A stretch of 64,000 bases of DNA from Lachnospiraceae bacterium (GTDB lineage Bacteria > Bacillota > Clostridia > Lachnospirales > Lachnospiraceae), in the NCBI GenBank assembly GCA_014804445.1, contig JAAUZU010000029.1:75984-139983 (forward strand), in the 5' to 3' direction. Shown piece after piece: positions 52,787-60,732 of the stretch (the stretch's first letter is position 1; each line of letters opens with the position of its first letter). A program made the position numbers and the translations under genes. The notes beneath the pieces are model-generated. The model saw only the letters and a program-made list of their open reading frames with translations, did not search any database and had not been told where the DNA came from.

Positions 52787-53033
52787 AAAATCCGAGTTCC
52801 GGTTTGTGCTCTTTTGTTGTCATTGATGATTTGAAGAAAATTGAAGTAGAGGGTATGTGTCATTACATACGAGTAAAGATTGAATATCAAAATAATAGCG
52901 TAGAGGCGTATGAAGTAGAAACATGCGCCTTTTTGCATTTCAAAGAATATGTTTTTACCGGAGTGTCTGAAGGCGGATTTTCTCTAAGCAGAATTAACTT
53001 TACTGGTATAAGGTAATAGTAATTATCTGAAAA

Positions 53034-53618
53034 ATGCCATATTTTACCGAAAAACTAAAATTTTTAATTCCTTACTTGACATCAGCAGATGACGGCCCCC
53101 ACCCCACCTACACAGAGCAGCTTCTCGACGGTCTGCAGGAGCGGGGCGTGCACGTTACTTTCTTTGTGACGGGTGAACATGCGGAACTGCATCCTGAGAT
53201 TATAGAGCGTATGAGCGAGGAGGGGCACCTGATCGGCAATCACACATACAGCCACATACAGCTCACGGCGGGTAATCGGGAGGCATTTAAGGACGAACTG
53301 ATTCGGACGAACGAAATTATCATGGGAATCACCGGACAGGAAGTGATTTATGTCAGACCGCCCTATGGCTCATGGGATAAGAAGTTTGAGACAGAACTTA
53401 ATATGTTTCCCGTGCTTTGGAGCGTGGACCCGCTAGACTGGTGCACGGACAATGTATCAAGCATTACAAGCCGAGTGTGTTCCCGCGTGGAGGAGAATGA
53501 TATTATTTTGATGCACGATTATTCAGCATCCAGCGTCACGGCAGCCCTTCAGGTGGTGGATGAACTGTTAAAAGAGGGGTATGTGTTTGTGACGGTAGAT
53601 GAGATACTGTTTGACTGA
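53034..53618 (+). CDS. Polysaccharide deacetylase (NodB), N-terminally truncated
   Basis: This is a 194-residue NodB homology domain. Catalytic motifs are present: SADDGPHPT (metal/base aspartates), IGNHTYSHIQL (metal histidines) and IYVRPPYGSWDKK, ending with IILMHDYS and FVTVDEILFD. The signal peptide or anchor expected in extracellular deacetylases is missing, and the start at 53034 has no ribosome site, so the gene is probably cut at its 5' end. Fragments of this gene and its downstream flank recur at 54,733, 55,462 and 57,454, which makes it the parent copy of that repeat set. Confidence 0.6.
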   Translation: MPYFTEKLKFLIPYLTSADDGPHPTYTEQLLDGLQERGVHVTFFVTGEHAELHPEIIERMSEEGHLIGNHTYSHIQLTAGNREAFKDELIRTNEIIMGITGQEVIYVRPPYGSWDKKFETELNMFPVLWSVDPLDWCTDNVSSITSRVCSRVEENDIILMHDYSASSVTAALQVVDELLKEGYVFVTVDEILFD

Positions 53619-53771
53619 GCTGTATGTACTTTGCTGAATCTCTGAGATAAATTGTGGAATTGGAACTGAGAGGAAGAGATATCTGGATTTATCAGCAAAA
53701 AGCAAACGGTAAAACTGTAAAAAAGTAGTGTAAATTTGGTGGCTTTGTGATACTCTATTATATAGAAAATA
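53590..53771. repeat. Deacetylase-tail repeat, parent copy
   Basis: Covers the last codons of the deacetylase plus ~150 bases of flank. Marker text is GATACTGTTTGACTGA, then GAGATAAATTGTGGAATTGG and TTGTGATACTCTATTATA. Copies with deletions occur at 54,733-54,925, 55,462-55,645 and 57,454-57,482. Confidence 0.7.
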
Positions 53772-53871
53772 GGAATTACATTCTGTGCAAAAAGAGGCCG
53801 AGCCATTGTGGTAAATCTATTTGAGTACCTATTGCCATTAAGCACTTTATGAGAAAGGAAGTGAGCAGATT

Positions 53872-54432
53872 ATGACTGTTCTGGAAGTTGGCTGCCTTGA
53901 CATCTGGATTGATGAAATGGTACCATGTTTGCGTGATACTGAAACCGGGCAGATGATAGAAACCGTGGTGTTCAAAATAGAAAGCAGAAAATACCTGAAA
54001 AAATTCCAAAAAAACAATGGTTGGCATATAAACTGGAATGAAATACCACAAGACATAGAGGTTTATGCTCTTGCATTAAGAGATACTAATGAAATACAAG
54101 GGTTAATAGGTGTGAGGAATGACAGAAATTCAAATGCAGTATATCTTCATTGGGCATGTACAGCACCGCAAAATAACATTCATGATACGGGAAAGCAAAA
54201 GTATATAGGTGTCGGAGGACATTTATTTGCAATTGCTGCTGATAAGTCTATTCAATGGGGATATGAAGGTGCAATGCATGGTTTTGCAGCGAATAAAGAA
54301 TTATTAATGCATTATATAGACATATTCCATGCAGAGTATCTTGGCATGCTGCATCAATTTCAATTTTTTATAGATGAAACTTGCGCAAAAAAGCTTTTGG
54401 AGGTATATCAGTATGAATGGTATGGTACCTAA
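53872..54432 (+). CDS. GNAT-like acetyltransferase-fold protein
   Basis: This is a 186-residue protein. The middle has GNAT-like strands and loop (IEVYALALRDTNEIQGLIGV, then AVYLHWACTAPQNN and a Gly-rich VGGHLFAIAADKSIQWGYEG where acetyl-CoA would bind). It overlaps a small gene by 20 bases. Paired small GNAT proteins often work as toxins that modify aminoacyl-tRNA, so a toxin-antitoxin role is possible, though in those pairs the antitoxin usually comes first. The ribosome site AGGAAGTGAG precedes ATG 53872. Confidence 0.5.
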   Translation: MTVLEVGCLDIWIDEMVPCLRDTETGQMIETVVFKIESRKYLKKFQKNNGWHINWNEIPQDIEVYALALRDTNEIQGLIGVRNDRNSNAVYLHWACTAPQNNIHDTGKQKYIGVGGHLFAIAADKSIQWGYEGAMHGFAANKELLMHYIDIFHAEYLGMLHQFQFFIDETCAKKLLEVYQYEWYGT

Positions 54433-54601
54433 ATTTTTAGAGGGAAAGGAATTGGAACCGGAATATTTTGAAGCCCCCAATCCATATAAAAATGCCCCCT
54501 CCTGTAACGTGAACTTACTTGAATTGTCCAGATATGCAAAACATGTCGGGAAAAAGCTGGTAGAGTTGACGCAGGATGAGGTTAGAAAATTTTACATTTA
54601 G
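54413..54601 (+). CDS. Small partner protein of the GNAT-like gene, possible nonsense truncation
   Basis: 62 residues (MNGMVPKFLEGKELEPEYFE and onward) with GGAGG nine bases upstream, starting inside the GNAT-like gene. After the TAG at 54,599 the same frame continues with a plausible amphipathic tail (KCQAVLERKLGKVMEELRRR) to a TAA at 54,682. The original protein may therefore have had 89 residues. No family is recognised. Confidence 0.45.
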   Translation: MNGMVPKFLEGKELEPEYFEAPNPYKNAPSCNVNLLELSRYAKHVGKKLVELTQDEVRKFYI

Positions 54602-54693
54602 AAATGTCAAGCTGTGCTTGAAAGGAAATTGGGCAAGGTTATGGAAGAACTAAGGCGTCGAAAGCAGGATGAGTCATATTAAAAAAATCACAG

Positions 54694-54728
54694 GCCGGAA
54701 ATCTAAAACAGGTTTCCGGCTATATTTT
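54694..54728 (+). terminator. Intrinsic terminator after the GNAT-like pair
   Basis: GCCGGAAA (54694-54701) pairs perfectly with TTTCCGGC (54713-54720), followed by TATATTTT. Confidence 0.65.
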
Positions 54729-54732
54729 GGTT

Positions 54733-54925
54733 TAAGGAGGAACTGATTCGGTCGAACGAAATTATCATGGGAATCACCGGACAGGAAGTGATTTATGTCA
54801 GACGAGATAAATTGTGAAATTGCTGATAGGGGAAGGCGTTTTTTGTTTATCTGTAAAAAGCGAGTGGTAAAACTGCAAAAAGTAGTGTAAATTTAGTGAT
54901 TTTATGATATGCTATTGACATAGAA
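54733..54925. repeat. Deacetylase-tail repeat, copy 2 (internally deleted)
   Basis: Starts with a ~70-base internal deacetylase piece (AACTGATTCGGTCGAACGAA, equal to 53,291 onward). It jumps at GTTTATGTCAGA-equivalent text straight to GAGATAAATTGTGAAATTG and runs on through GTAGTGTAAATTTAGTGATT. It sits immediately before the brnT-like module. Confidence 0.7.
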
Positions 54926-54943
54926 AACAGAGGAGTAAGCAGA

Positions 54944-55223
54944 ATGAGGTTTGAATGGGATGAGGACAAAAATTCCATAAACAAGGAAAAACATAAAATT
55001 TCATTTGAGACAGCAGCACATGTTTTTTGATGACCCCAATTATATAGAAATGTTTGACTTTGAACATAGTGTCAATGAAGACAGGTATATTGCAATAGGA
55101 AGAGTTGGGGATGTTCTGTTTGTGGTATTTACAGAGAGAAAGTAAGCGGTCAGATTGATTTCAGCCAGACTTGCAACGAGCGCAGAAAGGGATCTTTATT
55201 ATGACCAAGACATATATTATTGA
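54944..55223 (+). pseudogene. BrnT-like toxin, inactivated
   Basis: The frame opens with MRFEWDEDKNSINKEKHKIS, the signature start of BrnT ribonuclease toxins. An extra T in a T-run near 55,028 shifts the frame at AAHVF/DDPNYIEMFDF. A TAA at 55,143 then interrupts ERK before the normal tail VRLISARLATSAERD. The original stop at 55,223 overlaps the brnA start, the usual gene order. AGGAG precedes ATG 54944. The toxin cannot be made. Confidence 0.75.
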
Positions 55224-55380
55224 GAATGGACAGGGACCTACAGAAGAGCAATTTAGAGAAATTGAAGAAGCAAAAAAGCATCCGATCACTTTTGATGAGG
55301 ATTGCGAGGAATTGTCTCCTGCGATGATGAAAGCGTTTAAGAGTGCCGTGGTACAGAGAAACCGTAAGAAAAAAGCTTGA
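55201..55380 (+). CDS. BrnA-like antitoxin, copy 2
   Basis: 59 residues beginning MTKTYIIENGQGPTEEQFRE with a basic C-terminus (VQRNRKKKA), directly downstream of and overlapping the broken brnT-like gene. Nearly identical to the orphan at 52,607; about 70 bases of 3' flank (AATAATAGCGTAGAGGCGTA) are also duplicated. It still encodes a full antitoxin although its toxin is dead. Confidence 0.65.
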   Translation: MTKTYIIENGQGPTEEQFREIEEAKKHPITFDEDCEELSPAMMKAFKSAVVQRNRKKKA

Positions 55381-55461
55381 AAAATTTGAATATTAAAATA
55401 ATAGCGTAGAGGCGTATGAAGATGAACATGCGCCTTTTTGCATTGCAAAGAATAAGTTATG

Positions 55462-55645
55462 ACGGTTCTACCACACCTGCAAACAGATTTTCGACGGCTT
55501 ACAGGAACGGGGTGTACACGTTACTTTTTTGTGACGGTGGAGGAGATACTGTTTGACTGAACTGTATGTACTTTGCTGAATCTCTGAGATAAATTTGTGA
55601 AATTGGTGGTTTTGTGATACTCTATTATTATAGAAAGCAGGATTC
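55462..55645. repeat. Deacetylase-tail repeat, copy 3 (internally deleted)
   Basis: Begins with a 5' deacetylase piece (TTCGACGGCTTACAGGAACG, equal to ~53,127 onward). It jumps within TTTTTTGTGACGGT to the last codons and then GAACTGTATGTACTTTGCTG plus flank. It lies immediately before the lipoprotein/SUKH module. Confidence 0.7.
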
Positions 55646-55674
55646 TAATCGATACAGTAGGATGAGGTTTCCCT

Positions 55675-56256
55675 ATGAGAAATAAAGTGCGGCAAATGAA
55701 AAAAATGATAAAAATAATAGTGCGTATTACGGTCTTATGCAGCATAGGAATTTGTTTTCATGCATGTGGGAAAGATGTGCAGGAAAATAAAGCTATAGAA
55801 GTGTACCGGGTGCCGTATGAAGAGTTTGACTGCGACTATAAAGAAGGGGACTATCTTGCGATAGAGAAATCCGGTGAAACTCTCTATATACCGGATTGTT
55901 ACGGAGAAATTTTAAATGTTTCCGTAAATGAATCTTGTATTATTATTCGACATAGAGATTTGGTTGATAATCAGATAAAAGAGAATACGATACCAATTAT
56001 TTTTTTACCTGACGAAACAAACAATGTGTTGGAAATAACGGCAGGAAAAGATAAAAGAGTATTGGCAAGTTCGAATACGGAAAAATTGCCATTATCCATA
56101 TGGTCTGAGGAATTTTTCTGGGAAAATAAGTTGTACAAGGTGACTTTTGAGAGAACAAGCTTAGTTTACAGTGGGCTGTTTTTCGAGAACGGAGACTTGC
56201 TTGCAGATTATGGTATAAAGGTTTTTGATGAAAACGGAGATTTGATTGCGGAGTAG
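55675..56256 (+). CDS. Predicted lipoprotein, immunity-like
   Basis: This 193-residue protein has a basic start, hydrophobic helix (IIVRITVLCSIGICFHAC) and a lipobox cysteine in FHACGK. The exported part is beta-rich and acidic. It is followed, three bases on, by another acidic protein and then a SUKH-domain gene, an arrangement of stacked immunity genes. No family recognised. Confidence 0.5.
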   Translation: MRNKVRQMKKMIKIIVRITVLCSIGICFHACGKDVQENKAIEVYRVPYEEFDCDYKEGDYLAIEKSGETLYIPDCYGEILNVSVNESCIIIRHRDLVDNQIKENTIPIIFLPDETNNVLEITAGKDKRVLASSNTEKLPLSIWSEEFFWENKLYKVTFERTSLVYSGLFFENGDLLADYGIKVFDENGDLIAE

Positions 56257-56259
56257 GTA

Positions 56260-56856
56260 TTGACCAATTATCCTGTTCGATACGAAGATATGCATTGGCT
56301 CATAGATTTTTTGGGAGATGGATTTCCTGATTTGGCTTTTTGTACAGAATATATTCTTGCAAAGTTTAGTTCAACAACGACGCATTTTCTGATATGGAAT
56401 ATGGAAACGTCATCTTATCAGCCGGAGATTTTTCCAAAGCAAGAAGTATATGAGGAAGTAATGTTTCGTCCATTATGGAATACAGAATTGTCTGCAGTTT
56501 TGTTTTTTGCCGGCAGTGATATAGAGGACAGGATAATTATGCTTATGTATGCGTATGCTGATAGCGAATGGAAAATTATCAGAAGACTTGCACCTGTATA
56601 TGAGGGGAATGAGGATGAACAAAACGAGACGTCTGCTTATATAGGATATCAGGAAATTTTTTATGACGATAATGAAATAATCAGCCGGCACATGGTGGAA
56701 TTTGAAGGCATAAATGCGATATGGTTTGATACAGGCAGTGTCTGGTGTAAGGATAACGTAACAAATATACAACTTTATCCGGGCGAAGAATGGCAGGAAA
56801 TTACGATACAGGAAGAAGGTGTAACTTTTAAAAAGTATGTAAGATGCCGGAAATAA
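56260..56856 (+). CDS. Acidic protein, probably N-terminally truncated, immunity-like
   Basis: 198 residues from a TTG at 56260; ATG 56290 is an alternative. It opens straight into LIDFLGDGFPDLAFCTEYIL, a pattern that normally follows a signal peptide or other leader, so the true N-terminus may be lost. It has many D and E, an RRLAPVYEGNEDEQNE loop and no catalytic motif. It is three bases after the lipoprotein stop. Confidence 0.4.
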   Translation: MTNYPVRYEDMHWLIDFLGDGFPDLAFCTEYILAKFSSTTTHFLIWNMETSSYQPEIFPKQEVYEEVMFRPLWNTELSAVLFFAGSDIEDRIIMLMYAYADSEWKIIRRLAPVYEGNEDEQNETSAYIGYQEIFYDDNEIISRHMVEFEGINAIWFDTGSVWCKDNVTNIQLYPGEEWQEITIQEEGVTFKKYVRCRK

Positions 56857-56889
56857 CAATACTTTTGAGGAAGATTGAGGAGAAAGTAG

Positions 56890-57453
56890 ATGCTGATTTC
56901 AAAATTTGATAACAATGAATCCAATATAAATGTAAAACAATTAGAAAACATGTATGATATGGCATTGCCTGACGAATACAAAAAATTTTTAATCAAGTAT
57001 AATGGTGGCAAAACACCGGAAACAAAATTTAAAATAAATGGAGTATCTTCGGATATCCAAGGTTTTTTTGGAGTGGGAAATGCAGAAGAAAGCTATCACT
57101 TTGACCGTTTAAAAAATTCTGTTAGAATACAGGAATGGCTGAAATGCGAAATGTTTCCTATTGGTTTCAATATATTTGGAGATTATATCATGATAAGCGT
57201 GAATAACAAAAAAATATATTTTTGTTATCACGATAAACCATTACAGTATATTGAACTGGCAGAAGACTTCGGTTCTTTTATAAACAAGTGTAAAAGTAAA
57301 AAAATTGGTTATATTCGTTCCATAGAAGAGAGAAGAAACGATATGATTAAGCTGGGGAAAGGGGATAAAATTACACCGGAGAAAATAGCCGGCTGGCAGG
57401 CAGAGATAGATGAATATGCTAATATACATCAGGAGGAATTGAGGATAGACTGA
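56890..57453 (+). CDS. SMI1/KNR4 (SUKH) family immunity protein
   Basis: This 187-residue protein has the SUKH signature at its start: LENMYDMALPDEYKKFLIKY, NGGKTPE and then INGVSSDIQGFFGVG, followed by MFPIGFNIFGDYIMISV. SUKH proteins neutralise polymorphic toxins. GAGGAG precedes ATG 56890. No toxin gene is adjacent, so it is an orphan immunity gene that could protect against effectors such as those of the injection system 30 kb upstream. Its stop is directly followed by a deacetylase-tail scrap. Confidence 0.75.
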   Translation: MLISKFDNNESNINVKQLENMYDMALPDEYKKFLIKYNGGKTPETKFKINGVSSDIQGFFGVGNAEESYHFDRLKNSVRIQEWLKCEMFPIGFNIFGDYIMISVNNKKIYFCYHDKPLQYIELAEDFGSFINKCKSKKIGYIRSIEERRNDMIKLGKGDKITPEKIAGWQAEIDEYANIHQEELRID

Positions 57454-58432
57454 CAGCGGTGGACGAGATACTGTTTGACTGAGCAGCCTGCATATTCCGA
57501 AATGCGGAAGGCGTCATATGCATATATTTGCGGAAGGTGCGGTTATAATAGCTGATGTTGTTAAAGCCGCATTTGGTTGCAATCAGGCTGATTTCGTCGT
57601 CGGAGTGCTCAAGAAGCTCCACGCTCTGTTGAATCCGGTAATAGTTCAGATAGGAAAACGGCGTCATGTGCGTCATGGTTTTAAACAGGCGGCAGATATG
57701 TCCTTTGCTCAGATGAAAGTTTTTTTCAAGCTGTGACAGCGTGATTTCACTGTCGTAGTTTGCGCGAAGATATTCCATCATGGATTTGGCAAGCACAATC
57801 TGATGCGCTGAACTGTTTTCGGTCGGACTGAGGTCAGGGGCAGCGTGGGTGACAAGCAGATGAAAGACTTCCAGAAGGCGCACTTTTATAAAGAGCTCGT
57901 AGGCGTGTTCCTTTGCGTGGAAAGCCTGCCGGATTTGGTTCAGGCACTGCAGCAGGGACAGCTCCCATGCGGCATCGGTGTGCGGGCGGCTTAGCAGCAG
58001 TGTGGCATCGGTGCGCAGGCGGTTTTGCCGCAGCGTGGCATCGGTGTGCAGGAGAACACAGTCTGCGCTGCCGGAAAAAAGAGGTTCTAAGTATTTTTTC
58101 TGAATGGTGTCTTTGCTTACACTACGCAGAAAATCAGGGTGAAAAACAATGGCAAAAAAATCGAGCGGCTCTTGCTTGGGACAGGTCAGAAAATGAAGCT
58201 GATTGGAGGGAATCAGGCAGATATCGTTTTCTTTTACCGGATACATTCTGCCGTCTAACTGGATGCTGCCCTCGCCTTTGGTAATGACCAGAAACTCAAT
58301 TTCCTCATGCCAGTGGCAGCCAATGCGTTCCTCGAAGGACGGATTGGAAGAAATATCATATAACATAAAAGGAAACAGGGCGTTTCCGTGCGGCGTGGTC
58401 TCACGAAGCAGGGGAATATTTTGTGTGTTCAT
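57419..58432 (-). CDS. AraC-family transcription regulator
   Basis: This is a 337-residue protein. The N-terminal cupin-like sensor has GCHWHEEIEFLVITKGEGS. The C-terminal AraC DNA-binding region has two helix-turn-helices (LSQLEKNFHLSKGHICRLFK and ISLIATKCGFNNISYYNRTF). The start is the ATG complement of 58430-58432 with GAGG six bases before it. The last ~20 residues (after FRNMQAAQ) come from the antisense of a deacetylase-tail scrap, so the natural C-terminus was altered by that insertion. A 33-bp tandem repeat adds 11-residue units (HTDATLRQNRL type) between the domains. It is divergent from the GH31 gene, a likely target. Confidence 0.85.
   Translation of the reverse strand: MNTQNIPLLRETTPHGNALFPFMLYDISSNPSFEERIGCHWHEEIEFLVITKGEGSIQLDGRMYPVKENDICLIPSNQLHFLTCPKQEPLDFFAIVFHPDFLRSVSKDTIQKKYLEPLFSGSADCVLLHTDATLRQNRLRTDATLLLSRPHTDAAWELSLLQCLNQIRQAFHAKEHAYELFIKVRLLEVFHLLVTHAAPDLSPTENSSAHQIVLAKSMMEYLRANYDSEITLSQLEKNFHLSKGHICRLFKTMTHMTPFSYLNYYRIQQSVELLEHSDDEISLIATKCGFNNISYYNRTFRKYMHMTPSAFRNMQAAQSNSISSTAVSLSSIPPDVY
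57454..57482. repeat. Deacetylase-tail repeat, copy 4 (short)
   Basis: Only the last codons remain (GACGAGATACTGTTTGACTGA). It lies between the SUKH gene and the AraC gene and is read antisense as the tail of the AraC protein. Confidence 0.65.
57971..58056. repeat. 33-bp tandem repeat inside the AraC gene
   Basis: Units at 57971-58003 and 58004-58036 plus a partial third from 58037 share GGCATCGGTGTGCAGGCGG-type text. Because 33 is a multiple of three, copy-number change alters the protein by 11 residues without breaking the frame. Confidence 0.7.
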
Positions 58433-58740
58433 TTGAATCCTCGTTTCTGTGGCGGAAGGCATATTTTGGCAGACGCTTTTTCTGAAACTTTATCCATATA
58501 CAAAAATATCAATATTGTGTAAGCTTATGTAAATATTGTTAAAGAATTAAAAATCTTCCGTCAATATAATGTTAGTATAGAGGGAACAACGGGAAAAAGC
58601 AATTTAAAAATTTTCCGGATATGTCCATGATTTTCAGGGACAAGTATAAAAAGACCGGACAGGAAAGAAAAAACAAAGAAAAAAAGAGAGCGCAACGACG
58701 AAATCGCAGAATACTACAACAAAAAACGGAGGAAGCAGAC
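58433..58740. promoter_or_regulatory. Divergent control region between AraC and GH31 genes
   Basis: A perfect inverted repeat CAATATT (58510-58516) / AATATTG (58532-58538) with a 15-base spacer is a candidate operator. A TATAAT at 58565-58570 could be the -10 for the GH31 gene; no good -35 lies at 17 bases, which would fit activator dependence. Confidence 0.35.
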
Positions 58741-60729
58741 ATGAGGTTTTGGAAAGAAGAGCAGTCTTTGGTATGGAAGCATGGGTACGAGACGGTGATG
58801 GTTACGCCGTGGGGGAAGAACGCACTGCGTGTGCGCGCCACAAAGTATCCGAAATTTACGGAGCATGACTGGGCGCTGGAGGAGCCGGTTCCGGTTTCGG
58901 GAAATGTGTCGGTCGAGATAGGCGATGGTGAGGCGGCAGTTACGAACGGACGTCTCTGCCTTAAGGTGGACGGTTCCGGCATCATGACTTTTTACCGTGA
59001 CGGGAAGAAGATTCTCAAGGAATACCACAGGGATTACGACCATTCTTCCTGCAGGGAGAGCCGGTGCTTAAAAATCCGCGGAAGGGAATACAAAGCCATT
59101 GTGGGCGGCGACTATGCGCTGAAGGTGCGTTTCGAGAGCAACGACGGGGAAAAGATTTACGGCATGGGGCAGTACCAGCAGCCTTATCTTGACTTAAAGG
59201 GCTGCACACTGGAGCTTGCCCAGAGAAATTCACAGGTTTCGGTTCCCTTTGCGGTATCCAGTTTGGGGTACGGCTTTTTGTGGAATCACCCGGGTGTGGG
59301 AAGCGTGATATTTGGCAAAAACTACACGGAATGGGAAGCGAAGGCGGCAAAGCAGATGGATTACTGGATTACGGCGGACGAGAATCCGGCAAAGCTTTTG
59401 GAAAATTACACGGAGGTCACCGGCAGGGCGCCTGCGTTTCCCGAAGGGCTTTTGGGGCTGTGGCAGTGCAAGCTTCGCTATCGGACACAGGAAGAGGTGC
59501 TTGGCGTTGCGAGAAAATACAAGGAGCTTAACATTCCGCTTGATGTGATTGTCATCGATTTCTTTCACTGGACGAGGCAGGGGGACTGGAAATTTGACAA
59601 GGAGTACTGGCCGGACCTGAAGGCAATGTGCGACGAGCTGCATGCGATGGGGACGAAGGTGGTGGTTTCCGTATGGCCTTCCGTGGACAAAAAGAGTGAA
59701 AATTTCTGGGAAATGTCGGAGCGTGGTCTTTTGATTCAGACGGAGCGCGGCAGCAATCAGACTTATGATTTTCAGGGGGATTGTCTGGAGATTGACGTGA
59801 CCAACCCTGAGGCGCGGGCTTATTTATGGGAAAAATGTAAAAAGAATTACTATGATTACGGCATCGATATGTTCTGGCTGGATAATGCCGAGCCGGATTA
59901 CAATGTGTATGATTTTGACAATTACCGGTATCAGCTTGGCAGCGCTCTGGAGGTGAGCAGCATCTATCCCAAGCTTTATGCCAAAACCTTTTACGATGGA
60001 CTGAAGGCGGAGGGCAGGGAAAAGGAAATTCTGCACCTGATTCGCTGCGGCTGGGCGGGAAGCCAGAAGTACGGCACACTCCTTTGGTCGGGGGACATTC
60101 CCAGCACCTTTGAATCCATGCGTGACCAGCTTGCAGCAGGACTTAACATGGGGCTGGCGGGAATTCCGTGGTGGACCACGGACATCGGTGGCTTTATGAC
60201 GGATGACGTGAAGGATGAGACGTTTCGAGAATTGCTTCTGCGCTGGTTTGAGTTTGCGGTATTCAGTCCGGTTCTCCGTATGCATGGCGACAGAGGGCCT
60301 CATGACATTCCGCCGCTTTCCGATAAGGAGTGGGGCGGCGGCAGCCTCTACACAGGACATGACAACGAATTGTGGAGCTATGGTGAGGAAGCATTTGCGA
60401 TTATGAAGAAACAGTTGGAGCTTCGCCTGTCCATCAAGCCTTATGTGGCAGAACTGATGCAGGAAGCCTCAGATACGGGAGCGCCGCTTCTTAGGACGAT
60501 GTTCTATGAATTTCCGCAGGATGCGCATTGCTGGGAGACAGAAGACCAGTACATGTTTGGCGATAAGTATCTGGTAGCGCCGGTATTTGCCCTTGGACAG
60601 CGGGAACGCGAGGTGTATCTGCCCGCCGGAAACTGGAGAAGCCTTGCGGACGGGCAGCTTTGTGAAGGAGGACGGACGGTGCTCTGTGCAGCGCCTTTAG
60701 ACCGGATTCCTGTTTTTGAAAGGGTATAA
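58741..60729 (+). CDS. GH31 alpha-glycosidase (alpha-xylosidase YicI-like)
   Basis: This is a 662-residue cytoplasmic glycoside hydrolase family 31 enzyme. The nucleophile D381 lies in DMFWLDNAEPDY and the acid/base D452 in LLWSGDIPSTFESM. Further family motifs are GLWQCKLRYRTQEEV, VIVIDFFHWTRQGDWKFD and RMHGDRGPHDIPP. The KLRYRTQEEV and WFDxxxWPD-like text resemble alpha-xylosidases, but substrate cannot be fixed from sequence. I start at ATG 58741 with GGAGGAAG upstream, not the lysine-rich extension from 58621. It converges on the LacI gene with three bases between stops and likely works on sugars brought in by the ABC transporter downstream. Confidence 0.85.
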   Translation: MRFWKEEQSLVWKHGYETVMVTPWGKNALRVRATKYPKFTEHDWALEEPVPVSGNVSVEIGDGEAAVTNGRLCLKVDGSGIMTFYRDGKKILKEYHRDYDHSSCRESRCLKIRGREYKAIVGGDYALKVRFESNDGEKIYGMGQYQQPYLDLKGCTLELAQRNSQVSVPFAVSSLGYGFLWNHPGVGSVIFGKNYTEWEAKAAKQMDYWITADENPAKLLENYTEVTGRAPAFPEGLLGLWQCKLRYRTQEEVLGVARKYKELNIPLDVIVIDFFHWTRQGDWKFDKEYWPDLKAMCDELHAMGTKVVVSVWPSVDKKSENFWEMSERGLLIQTERGSNQTYDFQGDCLEIDVTNPEARAYLWEKCKKNYYDYGIDMFWLDNAEPDYNVYDFDNYRYQLGSALEVSSIYPKLYAKTFYDGLKAEGREKEILHLIRCGWAGSQKYGTLLWSGDIPSTFESMRDQLAAGLNMGLAGIPWWTTDIGGFMTDDVKDETFRELLLRWFEFAVFSPVLRMHGDRGPHDIPPLSDKEWGGGSLYTGHDNELWSYGEEAFAIMKKQLELRLSIKPYVAELMQEASDTGAPLLRTMFYEFPQDAHCWETEDQYMFGDKYLVAPVFALGQREREVYLPAGNWRSLADGQLCEGGRTVLCAAPLDRIPVFERV

Positions 60730-60732
60730 AAT

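Noticed and set aside
52783..53016. 77-codon frame between the antitoxin copy and the deacetylase
   Set aside because: It starts with TTG overlapping the antitoxin stop, has no ribosome site, and its middle is duplicated non-coding flank of the second antitoxin copy.
58621..58740. N-terminal extension of the GH31 enzyme
   Set aside because: It is a lysine/arginine-rich stretch without family similarity, and GGAGGAAG sits right before ATG 58741.
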